From JBDHXE01 sp035445085 (GTDB taxonomy: Bacteria; Bacteroidota; Ignavibacteria; Kapaibacteriales; UBA2268), in contig DAOMQA010000007.1 in the NCBI GenBank assembly GCA_035445085.1, positions 1 through 64,000 of the forward strand: DNA of 64,000 nucleotides. Direction: 5' to 3'. The translations under genes were made by a program, and so were the position numbers. The first letter of the stretch is position 1. Each line of letters opens with the position of its first letter. The notes beneath the pieces are model-generated. The model was not told where the DNA came from, made no database searches, and saw nothing but the letters and a program-made list of their open reading frames with translations. Positions 42,054 to 52,128 of this stretch are shown one piece after another.

Positions 42054-42848
42054 ATGGAAGAAAAAACTCCAAAGCCTTATAGTAAATTTAGAAATAATGA
42101 TAAAGAAAGTCAATTTAGCTTTAATTTAAGTGCTTTAAAGCCATATTTGATAGTTTTATCTATATTTACTCTATTGCTTATTATTGTTCTTTTAATATTC
42201 GATAAAATACTAATGCCAAACTTAGTTTTTGATAAAGCAATTGTTGATGTTCCTTCCTTAGTAGGCATGAAATTAGAAGACGGTATCAATAAACTGAATC
42301 AATCAGGTTTGGAATACAAAATAAGTGGACAACTATACTCAGAAAAGTACCCTGAAAATATTATTCTATCACAGACACCACAAAACGGCATTCAAGTAAA
42401 AGAGGGGCGTACAATATATTTAACCATTAGTAAAGGAAATCAGAAAGTAGAGGTGCCTAATTTGGTAGCTTATACTGTTAGAGTTGCTAAAATTGAATTA
42501 ATGAAAAAAGGCTTACAGCTTGGAAATATCGCATATGATTTTAATGATACCTTTGGCAAAGATACTATAGTATACCAAAATAAATCTGTTGGAGAGCTTG
42601 TGCCTTACGGTACGGAAATAGACGTAGTGGTTAGTCAAGGCAAAAACCTGACTTATAACGTACCAGATTTAATAGGTTTACACCTCGAAGAAGCAGAAAA
42701 ACTTATTATTGAAAATGGATTTACTTTAGGTACGGTTACTTATTTAGAAAATGGTACCTTTACAGTAGGTACTATTTTTGAGCAATACCCTCTACCGGGA
42801 GAAATATTAGCTCCAAATTCAACTATAAATATTAAAATTACAAGATAA
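42054..42848 (+). CDS. membrane-anchored PASTA-domain protein
   Basis: The 264-residue protein has a charged cytoplasmic start (1-30), one transmembrane helix (about 32-52) and three PASTA domains outside (about 64-128, 131-197, 201-264), each with the D/E-V-P-x-L-h-G start and a strand ending in ISKG-type turns. PASTA domains bind muropeptides or cell-wall precursors. Normally they sit on Ser/Thr kinases or PBPs; here neither a kinase nor a PBP domain is attached, so it may be a scaffold or sensor for wall synthesis. A 9-bp hairpin (42855-42875) follows the stop. Confidence 0.85.
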   Translation: MEEKTPKPYSKFRNNDKESQFSFNLSALKPYLIVLSIFTLLLIIVLLIFDKILMPNLVFDKAIVDVPSLVGMKLEDGINKLNQSGLEYKISGQLYSEKYPENIILSQTPQNGIQVKEGRTIYLTISKGNQKVEVPNLVAYTVRVAKIELMKKGLQLGNIAYDFNDTFGKDTIVYQNKSVGELVPYGTEIDVVVSQGKNLTYNVPDLIGLHLEEAEKLIIENGFTLGTVTYLENGTFTVGTIFEQYPLPGEILAPNSTINIKITR

Positions 42849-42907
42849 TTTTGTTTAATATAAAAATTATATTAAGTTTGCATTTTGTGTAAGATTAATA
42901 TATTTAT

Positions 42908-44131
42908 ATGGCATATTATACTTGTTACATTGCAACTGATGATCCTATTACAACTGATATCATAGCTAAGATTGTTGATAAAGCATTTCCGCAATCTCAG
43001 ATTAATAAATATGTACACGGATTAGATCTGATTGACGCAATAAGTCTGGAAACTGGTAACGCGCTGGTCATTTGTGAATTTAATATTGACGGGCTTAATG
43101 GCTTGCAGATATTAAAGAAAGTTAAATCTGAGTTTAAAATAAATGACAGTTACTTTATACTGTTAATCAATTCCAATGACAAAGAGAATCAAATAAAAGC
43201 TGTACAATATGGTGTTGATGATATTTTATTTACACCTTTGGCTTATGAGCAATTAGTTTTTAAATTAAAAACATGTTCTAAATTTGTTTCTAAAATTGTG
43301 CAGTTCAATAATGCAAAAGATACATACAACAATCTAAATGAAGAACTTAATGTTGCTACGGATAATTTAACGGAGATACTTCGCAAAATCTATCTATTGA
43401 GAACTAATTCCGATACCAGTGCTATAGCTAGAGTTAAGCAAATGGCCGAGTTCATTGCTAAAAATTTATTAGATAACGATAAGCAAATCAACGAAGTTGT
43501 TAAGGCAGCGGAATTATGCTTCCTACCTCAACTTTTACTGCCAGATAAATATTTAGGCTTGCCCGTTTATTCAGATGGTCTAGTTAAAATCAAGATTTTT
43601 GAAGAAATACCTGAATTACTAAATAACATATTTTCTGGGGTATCTGGGCTATCTACTTCTTTAAATATTATTAATCATATTAATGAAAATTATGACGGTA
43701 CTGGGTTCCCAGATAAACTACAAGGACCAGAAATTCCTGTAGGCTCTCGTATTTTACGTGTCATTATGGATTTTGAATATCAAAGTAAAAAACACAATGG
43801 AAAAGTAAACAAAACCTTAAATTTACTTTGGGAATCAATGAATAAAACTTATGATTTTAGAATAATTGCATTTTTAGATCAATTTTTTGCTAATATTAAT
43901 TGTAAATACTCTAATAGTATGCCACCTTTAGAAATAAAAGCAATTCCCAACGAGTTGAAAAACAATATGGTTTTATCTCGCGATGTTATAGTTATCTCTG
44001 GGCATAAATTAGTTACTGCTGGCACTATACTTAATCCAGATATAATTGAGAGCCTGTTGTTTGCATATAATACAGATAGTGTATTAGGTAATATTTATAT
44101 AAAAAATATTACCTTACCACAAAGCGGCTAA
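42908..44131 (+). CDS. degenerate response regulator with REC and HD-GYP-like domains
   Basis: In the 407-residue protein, residues 1-125 have the receiver fold, but the expected phosphate-accepting Asp is Glu in LVICEFNIDGLNGLQIL. The conserved Lys (LNSNDKEN region) is unclear. Residues 160-330 resemble an HD-GYP domain: ENYDGTGFPDKLQGPEIPVGSRIL keeps the DG-x-G-[YF]-P and G-x-x-I-P motifs, yet the HD metal pair is absent (AAELCFLPQLL where A-x-L-H-D-I-G is expected). It is probably catalytically dead and used as a binding platform for signalling, possibly constitutively 'on'. It follows the PASTA gene by 59 bp. Confidence 0.68.
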   Translation: MAYYTCYIATDDPITTDIIAKIVDKAFPQSQINKYVHGLDLIDAISLETGNALVICEFNIDGLNGLQILKKVKSEFKINDSYFILLINSNDKENQIKAVQYGVDDILFTPLAYEQLVFKLKTCSKFVSKIVQFNNAKDTYNNLNEELNVATDNLTEILRKIYLLRTNSDTSAIARVKQMAEFIAKNLLDNDKQINEVVKAAELCFLPQLLLPDKYLGLPVYSDGLVKIKIFEEIPELLNNIFSGVSGLSTSLNIINHINENYDGTGFPDKLQGPEIPVGSRILRVIMDFEYQSKKHNGKVNKTLNLLWESMNKTYDFRIIAFLDQFFANINCKYSNSMPPLEIKAIPNELKNNMVLSRDVIVISGHKLVTAGTILNPDIIESLLFAYNTDSVLGNIYIKNITLPQSG

Positions 44132-44256
44132 TACTATTATTTTAGGCTATATGTAAAAAATAAAATTAAGTATATATAAAAATAATTTTCAAGATTACAT
44201 AATTATTTAAGTCTCTATTGCGTCTTGTTCCTTTTATCAATTTTGTGTATTTAGAT

Positions 44257-45576
44257 ATGGAGCTTACTAATCATGTGCCATTATGGTCGATTTTACCTTT
44301 TGCAATTATGTTGCTCTCGATAGCAGTATTACCACTCGTTGCAAATCACTTTTGGGAAAATAATCGTAATAAACTTATTATTTCAATTATTTTATCTATT
44401 CCGACAATCATATTCTTGCTTACTAACAATTTAACTAATGAACTAATACATTCTGTTGTTTATGATTATATACCTTTTCTAATTCTACTTGGCTCTCTTT
44501 TTATTATTACAGGTGGGATTTTTATTAAAGGAGATATAGAGGCAACGCCGAGGAATAATACTATTTTTCTTTTAATTGGTGCTGTATTGGCATCGTTTAT
44601 TGGTACTACTGGCGCAGCTATGCTTTTAATACGCCCATTAATAAGCACAAATTCTCAAAGAAAGCATAAAGTACATACAATACTTTTCTTTATTGCCGCA
44701 GTAGCTAATTGCGGAGGCTTATTAACTCCATTAGGCGACCCACCTTTGTTCATGATGTACTTAAGGGGAGTAGATTTCTTATGGTTTCTTACTATGTGGA
44801 AAGAATGGATTGTTGCTAATGGATTGCTATTAATTATATACTTTGTAGTTGATACATACTACGTAAAAAAAGAGCCTGATGAAATAATTAGATATGAGCA
44901 AAATAGTAAAGAAAAAATTTCAATTAGCGGTAAACTAAACTTCCTATTTCTATTAGGAGTGCTATTAGCAGTAGCTCTAATAAATAGTAATAATATGCAT
45001 ATTATTAAAGAAATACCTAATTTAGCGTTTTTGCGTGAACTTGTTTTAATCGCAATGTCGGGCTTATCTTTATATTTTACTGCTAAAACTGTGAGAAAGG
45101 ATAATAATTTTACTTGGGAGCCGATTGAAGAGATTGCTTTTATATTTTTAGGAATATTTGTAACGATGGTGCCAGCTCTTGAGTATTTAAAAATAAATGC
45201 TGTTAGTTTAGGTATCCAATCTCCTGAACAATTTTACTATTTTACGGGACTATTGAGTTCATTGTTAGATAATACACCTACTGCGGTTACTTTTTATAAT
45301 TTAGAATTAGGTTTAATTCAGGCGTCGCCAGAATTTTTACAAACTGCGACTAAAATAGTTGCTGGTATTACCGAAACCACAATGATAGCTATTTGTAATG
45401 GGGCGGTATTCTTTGGCGCTATGACTTATATTGGAAATGGACCTAATTTTATGGTTAAAGCTATTGCTGAAAGTCAAGGCATAAAAATGCCAGACTTTTT
45501 TGCATATATATATAAGTTCTCTTTGCTTGTATTGTTGCCAATTTTTATTTTAATACAAATTTTATTCATTAGATAG
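44257..45576 (+). CDS. CitMHS/ArsB-type membrane carrier (sodium:proton antiporter-like)
   Basis: The 439-residue protein has about 11-12 transmembrane helices. Typical segments are ASFIGTTGAAMLLIRPL and NCGGLLTPLGDPPLF in the first half and LLDNTPTAVTFYNL and GAMTYIGNGPNFMVK in the second half, the two inverted re-entrant motifs of the ion-transporter (IT) superfamily. Bacteroidota copies are often annotated as sodium:proton antiporter or CitMHS_2. The frame extends to a TTG at 44218; I prefer the ATG at 44257 as the first good start before helix 1. The transported ion is not readable. Confidence 0.82.
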   Translation: MELTNHVPLWSILPFAIMLLSIAVLPLVANHFWENNRNKLIISIILSIPTIIFLLTNNLTNELIHSVVYDYIPFLILLGSLFIITGGIFIKGDIEATPRNNTIFLLIGAVLASFIGTTGAAMLLIRPLISTNSQRKHKVHTILFFIAAVANCGGLLTPLGDPPLFMMYLRGVDFLWFLTMWKEWIVANGLLLIIYFVVDTYYVKKEPDEIIRYEQNSKEKISISGKLNFLFLLGVLLAVALINSNNMHIIKEIPNLAFLRELVLIAMSGLSLYFTAKTVRKDNNFTWEPIEEIAFIFLGIFVTMVPALEYLKINAVSLGIQSPEQFYYFTGLLSSLLDNTPTAVTFYNLELGLIQASPEFLQTATKIVAGITETTMIAICNGAVFFGAMTYIGNGPNFMVKAIAESQGIKMPDFFAYIYKFSLLVLLPIFILIQILFIR

Positions 45577-45654
45577 GAAACTTAATTTAATTATCTTCGT
45601 TTATAGTGCTTTTATTAAAGATAGTATTTTTTAAAAATAAATTTGGAGCTAAAA

Positions 45655-46950
45655 ATGAAAATTTCTATTATAGTGATACTAATAACTCTATCTACTATGG
45701 AGTTATTCGCCCAATTCAATATACCTAACATAATAAAACGCAAGGTTGAAGAAAAGGTTGAACAAAAAACAGAAGAAGCAATTGAAAAAGCACTCGAAGG
45801 TAACGAAGATGACGAGCAAAATGAACAACAAAATAAAAATATAAATAGAAAAGATAGCGATAATGAACAACAGTTTAAGCAAGCTACATTAAAATCTTAT
45901 TCAAAGTTTGATTTTATACCGGGCGAAGATATCATATTTTTTGAGGATTTTTCTAAAGATGCTATTGGAGATTTCCCCGCTCGTTGGAACACCAATGGAA
46001 CAGGGGAAGTAGTTACAATCAATGAATATCCTGGAAAATGGCTTAAGATGTATGGAGATGTATATTATGTTCCAGAAATGAAATATCCATTTCCAGATAA
46101 TTACACATTTGAGTATGATTTAATTGTAATGATTTCAGATATAGACCAAGATGAATTATCGTATGGTAGGTATGGTTGGTTTAGAACTGAAATTGCTTCA
46201 ATGCATGTACCTTCCCAGCCAGTTTCTGGTGAAATGTACTCTAGTGAAAATGCTTTTAATAATATTTTTGAATTTGAGTATGGCTTTGGTAGCAATTCTC
46301 TATTTTCTATTGGAAACAATTTTCGAAACGAAGGCGGAGGTATTCATAATACAAATGAATTTAAATATTTAGCTGGGTATTTAGCCAAACCTATTCATAT
46401 TTCCTATACAGTAAACAAACAAAGATTCAGAGTATATGTAAATGAAAACAAAGTTTATGATATTCCACGATTTTTTCCAAAAGACGATTTAGCTAATATT
46501 ATTAGATTCCATACCTCTTCTCTACATGATAATAGGCAATATCAGATTTTATTAAGCAATATTAGATTAGCTGCCGCAACAACTGATGATAGGTCTAAAT
46601 TATTGACTGAAGGAAAAGTTGTAACTAATGCTATTAAATTTGATGTTGCTTCCGATGTAATAAAAGCTGAATCATATACAGCTATTAAATCAATTGCCGA
46701 TGTATTGCATGCTAATCCTACGGTTAAAGTTAAGATTGTAGGTCATACAGATTCTGATGGTAACCACGAGAAAAATATTAGCCTATCCAAACAAAGAGCA
46801 GAATCTGTTAAAAAAGCTTTAATTAATGAATTTAAAATTGAGGCTTCGCGTTTAGAAACCGATGGCAAAGGTGCTACAATTCCAATCGGAGACAATAATA
46901 ATACTGAAGGTAAAGCTCAAAATAGAAGGGTAGAATTTATAAAATTATAG
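45655..46950 (+). CDS. OmpA-domain protein with concanavalin-like domain
   Basis: I start at the ATG at 45655 because TTTGGAG lies at SD distance; an in-frame TTG at 45643 is unlikely. The protein has 431 residues with a signal peptide (1-20, ending ELFAQ). An acidic Glu/Gln/Asn-rich helical linker (25-75) follows, then a LamG/concanavalin-like beta domain (about 85-305, starting FFEDFSKDAIGDFPARW) and an OmpA domain (about 325-431, VGHTDSDGNHEKN and NRRVEF). It probably tethers a surface or periplasmic binding domain to peptidoglycan. Confidence 0.82.
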   Translation: MKISIIVILITLSTMELFAQFNIPNIIKRKVEEKVEQKTEEAIEKALEGNEDDEQNEQQNKNINRKDSDNEQQFKQATLKSYSKFDFIPGEDIIFFEDFSKDAIGDFPARWNTNGTGEVVTINEYPGKWLKMYGDVYYVPEMKYPFPDNYTFEYDLIVMISDIDQDELSYGRYGWFRTEIASMHVPSQPVSGEMYSSENAFNNIFEFEYGFGSNSLFSIGNNFRNEGGGIHNTNEFKYLAGYLAKPIHISYTVNKQRFRVYVNENKVYDIPRFFPKDDLANIIRFHTSSLHDNRQYQILLSNIRLAAATTDDRSKLLTEGKVVTNAIKFDVASDVIKAESYTAIKSIADVLHANPTVKVKIVGHTDSDGNHEKNISLSKQRAESVKKALINEFKIEASRLETDGKGATIPIGDNNNTEGKAQNRRVEFIKL

Positions 46951-46987
46951 CTATTTCAATTTTACTTAAATATCTTTTTATTTTTTT

Positions 46988-47016
46988 ACTCCCGTGATTT
47001 TGTAAATTATGGGAGT
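46988..47016. terminator. hairpin terminator after the OmpA-concanavalin gene
   Basis: A 13-bp stem with two wobbles (ACTCCCGTGATTT / AAATTATGGGAGT) has a 3-nt loop. It is preceded by seven T and followed by TTTGT. Confidence 0.65.
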
Positions 47017-47237
47017 TTGTACATTAATTAAGTAAGAATTTAAGAAAAAAGTAATATGATTTACAGGGTATTTGTGCTATAAGTTATTGTTGTATAATTG
47101 GTTAGCAAAATGAACAAAAAATAATTGTTTTTAGTTGTTATAAATAGTGTTTTCATTTGTTATTTAATTAAAGGAAAGAACAAAATTTAAAAATGTTTTT
47201 AAAAATTTGTTAAATACTTTGATAAATTGAAAAAAAA

Positions 47238-47268
47238 TCAGTAACTTTATTAGTTGATAAGTTACTGA
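47238..47268. promoter_or_regulatory. inverted repeat in the leader of the large surface protein gene
   Basis: TCAGTAACTT (47238-47247) pairs perfectly with AAGTTACTGA (47259-47268) across an 11-nt spacer, 52 bp before the ATG. It could be an operator or a 5' mRNA-stabilising hairpin. Confidence 0.45.
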
Positions 47269-47319
47269 AATTAAAAAAGTCTATTATGAATATTTATTAA
47301 TTAATTTTTGGAGCAATAA

Positions 47320-50300
47320 ATGAAAACAATTTTGACTAGCTTTGCAGTTTTTCTGTTAGCTACATTTATCCTGCCTTTTAGTACTCTGGCTAAGGTAGAT
47401 AAAGACATCAAATATGTGAAGGAGAATCTTCCTTATCTATTAGAGTCTAATAATGCAGGTACAAGTTTCTATTTAACTTTTTTACCTTGTTGGGAAGAAA
47501 ACGGTCCTAATAATGCGAATAGGATTTATATTTCGTCTGCTGTAAGGACAAAAGTTACAATGAAGATTCCCTATCTTGGAAAAGAGATCCCTTATGAAAC
47601 AGTGCCCAACGATATTATTGAGATAGCGCTTAGCCCTCAAGAGTCTATGCCATATTCTAAAGGCAACGGTGGCATGCCAATTCCACCACAGCCAGAACAA
47701 GTCTGGGATGGTAGAGCCGTTATCCTTGAATCAGACGCCCCAATTATTGTGTACGCTGTAACTCGTTATCAATATACGTCTGATGGCTACTTGGCATACC
47801 CACTTACTGCCTTAGGCAAAACTTATCAGGTTGCATCTTATGCTGACCCTACAAATAACCAAGCCCAATTCTTACCTTCATATACTGGTATTGTTAGTCC
47901 CTATGACAATACAAAGGTAAGATTTAGATTAGGTGGTTGCGAAAGTTGCCGTGTACCTAAATATGATGGTGATACTCTTAAGACAGGTGAAGTAATTACA
48001 AGAGTTATGAATAAGGGTGATGTTTGGTTAATTCCTGGTATCGGTCCTTTTAATGACCTTACTGGTTCTAAAATTACGTCAAATAAACCAATTGCGGTAG
48101 TCAGTGGTAACTTCTGTGCATATATTCCAACTGATATATCTGCGTGCGACTTTATTGTTGAACAGGAATTGCCTGAAAATGTTTGGGGTACTAAGTATCA
48201 CGTTACTCCTATTGATTCGCGAAGAAAATATCCTTTAGTTAAAGTGTTTGCTAAAAAACCGTTAACAAAAGTATATTGCGATGGCGGTGTTTTAGGCACT
48301 GTTATGACCCCCGGTGGTATTTGGGGAACTGGATACTTAGAAGTTAGGACTGGTTCCGATATGAGCGTTAAACCGGGTCCAGCAGTTATCTCATCTGATG
48401 AAGGTTATCCTATCAATGTTGTTCAATTCAATCCTGGACAATCTGAAGATAATGTTCCTAGTGATCCATTCCAAATGCAATTGAGCCCTATCGAACAATA
48501 CCAAAAAGAAATAGTATTTAATACACCAGGTATTAGAGGTGGCTTTGGTTTCTCATCTAACTTTATTAATGTGGTTTATAAAGCTACCGTCGATGGTGGT
48601 ATTCCAGATGATTTTGAATTTGCAGAAGTATTAGATGGTAAATTCTCTTGGACACCCGTATCTGCTTTTTCGGCAAACCCAGGTACAAGAATAGCCTTTG
48701 ATACACCAGATGAAAATGGCAGATCATACTACTCCAAGACTATTAAATTGCCTTATGATGGGGTATATAGATTAAGAGCTAAAGACGCTTTCGTAGCTTA
48801 TGCTTATGGCTTCAGTTCTTATGATTCATATGGATTTCCTACATCAGTAGCTACTGCCGACTTAGAAACTCCAGATACTTTAGCTCCATTAGTTGAATAT
48901 GCTAAAGATTGCGATGGATTCGTTGCTGGTAATGTAATAGACGAACCAAGGATAGATCCAGCAAATAGATCGAACTTAGGTTTAATTTATATGGACACCA
49001 AGAGTTTTAACTACAAGTTTAATATCGAGGAATTTATTATTGGAGAAAGTCCATCAACAACTTGGACTTTAGATATCGTAGATCCTACTGTTGACGCCAA
49101 AGCATATCTTACTTTTATTGATAGACGTGGTAATAGAACAGACACAACTATTGAACACTATGCTATAAGTCCAGAAATATCTGAATATGCAGCTGATTAT
49201 GGCACTTTCAAGTTAGAAAAGCCAGAATTGACAATGAAAAAGACTTTCACTATTACCAATAATGGTACTCGTGATATAGATGGGGCACAATATAGCGTTT
49301 ATGTTACATTGGATTCAAAAGAAACTGAAGACAAACCAAGTGACATAAGAACTTACCAAAATTTCGATCTCTTAGGTGTAGATAATGTAAATTTAGCTCC
49401 ACTAAAGGTAGGACAAGAAATAAAATTCAGCGTTCAATTTACAGCACGTGCCGAAGGTGCATTTCGTGATTCTATCGGTATTATTGTCGTTGATAATACT
49501 ACTAAAGATACTTGCTTCTTCCATTATTTCACACTACTTCAAGCATTTGTTGGTAATCAATATATTATAGCTGACGATTATGATTTCCCTGCTACTGTAG
49601 TAGGTACTCGTACTGCAGCAGTCCCAGTGTTAATAAAAAATCCTAACACTGACCCATATATATCAACTAACCCATTAAAAGTAACTGGATATACTGTTAC
49701 TGGAGATAATGTAGGTAGTGGACAAATATTTGAAGTAAAAGGCTTAGAAACACTAAGTCCAACAAACCCTATATTAATTGATCCAGGAAAATCTTATCAA
49801 TTTACAGTATCATTCCAACCGGACGCTGTAAGAGATTATGCAGCAGAAATAACTTTTATTGCTGACTCTAAAATTCCAGATAACGTAACTAAATTAACAG
49901 GTAAGGGCGTTCAACCGGGCTTGATAGTAAATGGAGAAGATTGGGGTAGAAAGAGAGTAGATCCAAATTCTTATAAAGTAGAACCAGGCGCTTATCAATT
50001 TGATCCTTATCCATCTGCTAATAAAGCTATTACTATTAAAAATGATGGCTCAAGCGAATTAACATTGAATGAACCAGAAATAGTAACTAACTTAGATAAC
50101 AAAGGTAGTGCCTTCTTAGTAGAATATCAAGGTCAGAAAGTTCCTTTGATTGATAATTTATATAATGTGTTTAACAAAGTTAAATTAGGTCCAAATGAAG
50201 AACGTACATTTAATGTATTCTTCCACCCACAAACTGACGGACAACACGAATTAGAACTTAAATTTACAAGTGATGCTCCTGTAACAGCAAATAGCGTATT

Positions 50301-51873
50301 AAGAGGATATGGAATATATCCAAAAGACTCTACATTTGATTATAATTTTGGTAAGTTTGTAGTAGGTACAGCAATTAAAACAGCAAGCGTTCGCTTCTAT
50401 AATAATAATTGGGTTAGCGAAGATACAATGAATGTAAGTGACTTTAAAATAGAGGCAGATGCTGGAACAACTTTTGGGTTATTTGGCTCTTCTAGTATTT
50501 TCCGTTGGGATAGAAATAATGTTCAAGATAAAAATGGTAATGTACTAAGCTTCCCATTCAAAATTGCTCCAGGTGATTTCGTAACAGTCTTTGGTGAATA
50601 TCAACCAACAGCAGCTGGAACATTTACAGGTAGAATTTCTACTATTAGCGATGCACAAAAAGAAGCAGTATCAACTTGGACAGGAACAGCAATTGATATC
50701 GGTGTAGCTATGGATCCAGCTCAAGCAATTACTTGTCAAAGACAAGCAATTACTTTAACACCAGTTATTCGTAACACAGGTTCGGTAGATATGGAAATTA
50801 CAAGCTTAGTTGTTCGCCCTAATGGTTCAGTGCCAGGATTTAACGCAGCAGATTTTGCTATTCAAGTAACTTCAGGTACAGTAGTAAATGCAGGTGCATC
50901 TTTAAATATACCGATAGTATTTACACCTACAAACATTTACTTGCCATCTTCAAGCCTAATCTTAGAAGTTAAAACAGCAGGTACTGGCTCTAATAATGTA
51001 ATTACAAGAGCTGATTCAACTAACTTAACTGTAACAGCAACTTTCGACCAATATACTTCTAAATCAGGTATAAGTGTTATTTCTCAAAAGAACAATGGTA
51101 AAGTAGCTCCAGGAACAGCAGAAGGCGTAAAATATACTGTAACAATGAATAGAAATAAAGCTATTTCTACAAGCTATGGAAAAGACTTAGAAGTAAAAGT
51201 AATTTATAAATTAGACTTCTTAGGCTTAGCATTTAATGACCAAGCAAGAACAAATCCAAAGATAGCTTTATCTCCTGCTATACAAGCACTTGGCTACCAA
51301 GTAGGTACTTTTAACAGAAAAGTAAATAAAACAACAAACGAAGAAGTATTGACAGTTAATTTAGTAGGAAATTCATCTCTTGCTACACAAAACGGCGATA
51401 TCGAATTATTCACAGTTACTTTTGATGTATTTTTGCCAATCTATAAGGATGACCAAGGTAATGCACAATTAAAATCTAAGACAACAGAAGTAAGCCATTT
51501 AATTGCAACAACAGATCCATGCTTTGTTGTAAGTGGTGATAAAGGTACGGTAGAATTAGACGAAACTTGTGTAGATGGCTTACGTCCAATACAAATTAGC
51601 GCTACTAAATATAACTTAGGTCAAGTAAATCCAAATCCAGTAAGTGCTAGCGGTGGTGAAATTAACTTCGCAGTTGGTGGTAGCAATATTCCAACAGAAA
51701 TTAAGATTTACAACTCAGAAAGTAAATTAGTAGGAGTAGTATTTAACGGTACTTTAAATAGTGGAGAATATTCAGTAAGAATTCCAATCGAAACTATGAG
51801 CAGTGGCGTTTACTTCTACGAAATGGTTAGTGGACCATACCGTGATACTAAGAAAATGATAGTACAAAAATAA
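47320..51873 (+). CDS. large cell-surface protein: IgGFc-binding-like N-terminus, ASH/choice-of-anchor repeats, T9SS sorting domain
   Basis: The 1517-residue protein has a signal peptide (1-24, ending TLAK). Residues about 45-400 resemble the IgGFc-binding N-terminal domain (FYLTFLPCWEENG, RAVILESDAPIIVYAVTRYQ, PIAVVSGNFCAYIP, VTPIDSRRKYPLVKVFA). From about 640 to 1250 come repeated ASH/SPD-2-like Ig units with endings like INPGKSYQFTVSFQP and GPNEERTFNVFFHPQ. A cohesin-like stretch (about 1240-1400) precedes the T9SS type A-like end (NPNPVSASGGEINFAV ... SGVYFYEMVSG ... KMIVQK). It should be exported by T9SS and attached to the surface. Binding target unknown. Confidence 0.85.
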   Translation: MKTILTSFAVFLLATFILPFSTLAKVDKDIKYVKENLPYLLESNNAGTSFYLTFLPCWEENGPNNANRIYISSAVRTKVTMKIPYLGKEIPYETVPNDIIEIALSPQESMPYSKGNGGMPIPPQPEQVWDGRAVILESDAPIIVYAVTRYQYTSDGYLAYPLTALGKTYQVASYADPTNNQAQFLPSYTGIVSPYDNTKVRFRLGGCESCRVPKYDGDTLKTGEVITRVMNKGDVWLIPGIGPFNDLTGSKITSNKPIAVVSGNFCAYIPTDISACDFIVEQELPENVWGTKYHVTPIDSRRKYPLVKVFAKKPLTKVYCDGGVLGTVMTPGGIWGTGYLEVRTGSDMSVKPGPAVISSDEGYPINVVQFNPGQSEDNVPSDPFQMQLSPIEQYQKEIVFNTPGIRGGFGFSSNFINVVYKATVDGGIPDDFEFAEVLDGKFSWTPVSAFSANPGTRIAFDTPDENGRSYYSKTIKLPYDGVYRLRAKDAFVAYAYGFSSYDSYGFPTSVATADLETPDTLAPLVEYAKDCDGFVAGNVIDEPRIDPANRSNLGLIYMDTKSFNYKFNIEEFIIGESPSTTWTLDIVDPTVDAKAYLTFIDRRGNRTDTTIEHYAISPEISEYAADYGTFKLEKPELTMKKTFTITNNGTRDIDGAQYSVYVTLDSKETEDKPSDIRTYQNFDLLGVDNVNLAPLKVGQEIKFSVQFTARAEGAFRDSIGIIVVDNTTKDTCFFHYFTLLQAFVGNQYIIADDYDFPATVVGTRTAAVPVLIKNPNTDPYISTNPLKVTGYTVTGDNVGSGQIFEVKGLETLSPTNPILIDPGKSYQFTVSFQPDAVRDYAAEITFIADSKIPDNVTKLTGKGVQPGLIVNGEDWGRKRVDPNSYKVEPGAYQFDPYPSANKAITIKNDGSSELTLNEPEIVTNLDNKGSAFLVEYQGQKVPLIDNLYNVFNKVKLGPNEERTFNVFFHPQTDGQHELELKFTSDAPVTANSVLRGYGIYPKDSTFDYNFGKFVVGTAIKTASVRFYNNNWVSEDTMNVSDFKIEADAGTTFGLFGSSSIFRWDRNNVQDKNGNVLSFPFKIAPGDFVTVFGEYQPTAAGTFTGRISTISDAQKEAVSTWTGTAIDIGVAMDPAQAITCQRQAITLTPVIRNTGSVDMEITSLVVRPNGSVPGFNAADFAIQVTSGTVVNAGASLNIPIVFTPTNIYLPSSSLILEVKTAGTGSNNVITRADSTNLTVTATFDQYTSKSGISVISQKNNGKVAPGTAEGVKYTVTMNRNKAISTSYGKDLEVKVIYKLDFLGLAFNDQARTNPKIALSPAIQALGYQVGTFNRKVNKTTNEEVLTVNLVGNSSLATQNGDIELFTVTFDVFLPIYKDDQGNAQLKSKTTEVSHLIATTDPCFVVSGDKGTVELDETCVDGLRPIQISATKYNLGQVNPNPVSASGGEINFAVGGSNIPTEIKIYNSESKLVGVVFNGTLNSGEYSVRIPIETMSSGVYFYEMVSGPYRDTKKMIVQK

Positions 51874-51897
51874 TAGGTTCCTAATTTCATTAATAAT

Positions 51898-51936
51898 AAG
51901 GACTTAGCTTTAGAAAAAGGTTAAGTCCTTTTTTGT
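51898..51936 (+). terminator. terminator of the large surface protein gene
   Basis: The 9-bp stem AAGGACTTA (51898-51906) / TAAGTCCTT (51922-51930) is followed by six T. Confidence 0.82.
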
Positions 51937-52128
51937 TGTTTATAAGAACTGTTATCCTTTAAAAAATCAATTAATTTATTATTCTGAAGCTATTGAAGAA
52001 TCTAAAAAAAGCTAAATCAAAAAATACTATTTTGATATTGTAAATAGCAACTATTGGACATTATAAATAAGTAAAATCTAATTCTATTTCATATTATACT
52101 AGTAGCTTAAATGATGCTTGGGGGCTGG

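Larger units (their letters stand above)
46951..47319. other. 369-bp gene-free stretch before the large surface protein
   Basis: It holds the hairpin at 46988-47016, about 200 bp of A/T-rich DNA in which I see no gene, the inverted repeat at 47238-47268 and a weak SD (TTGGAG) before the ATG at 47320. The long leader suggests special control of the surface protein. Confidence 0.6.
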
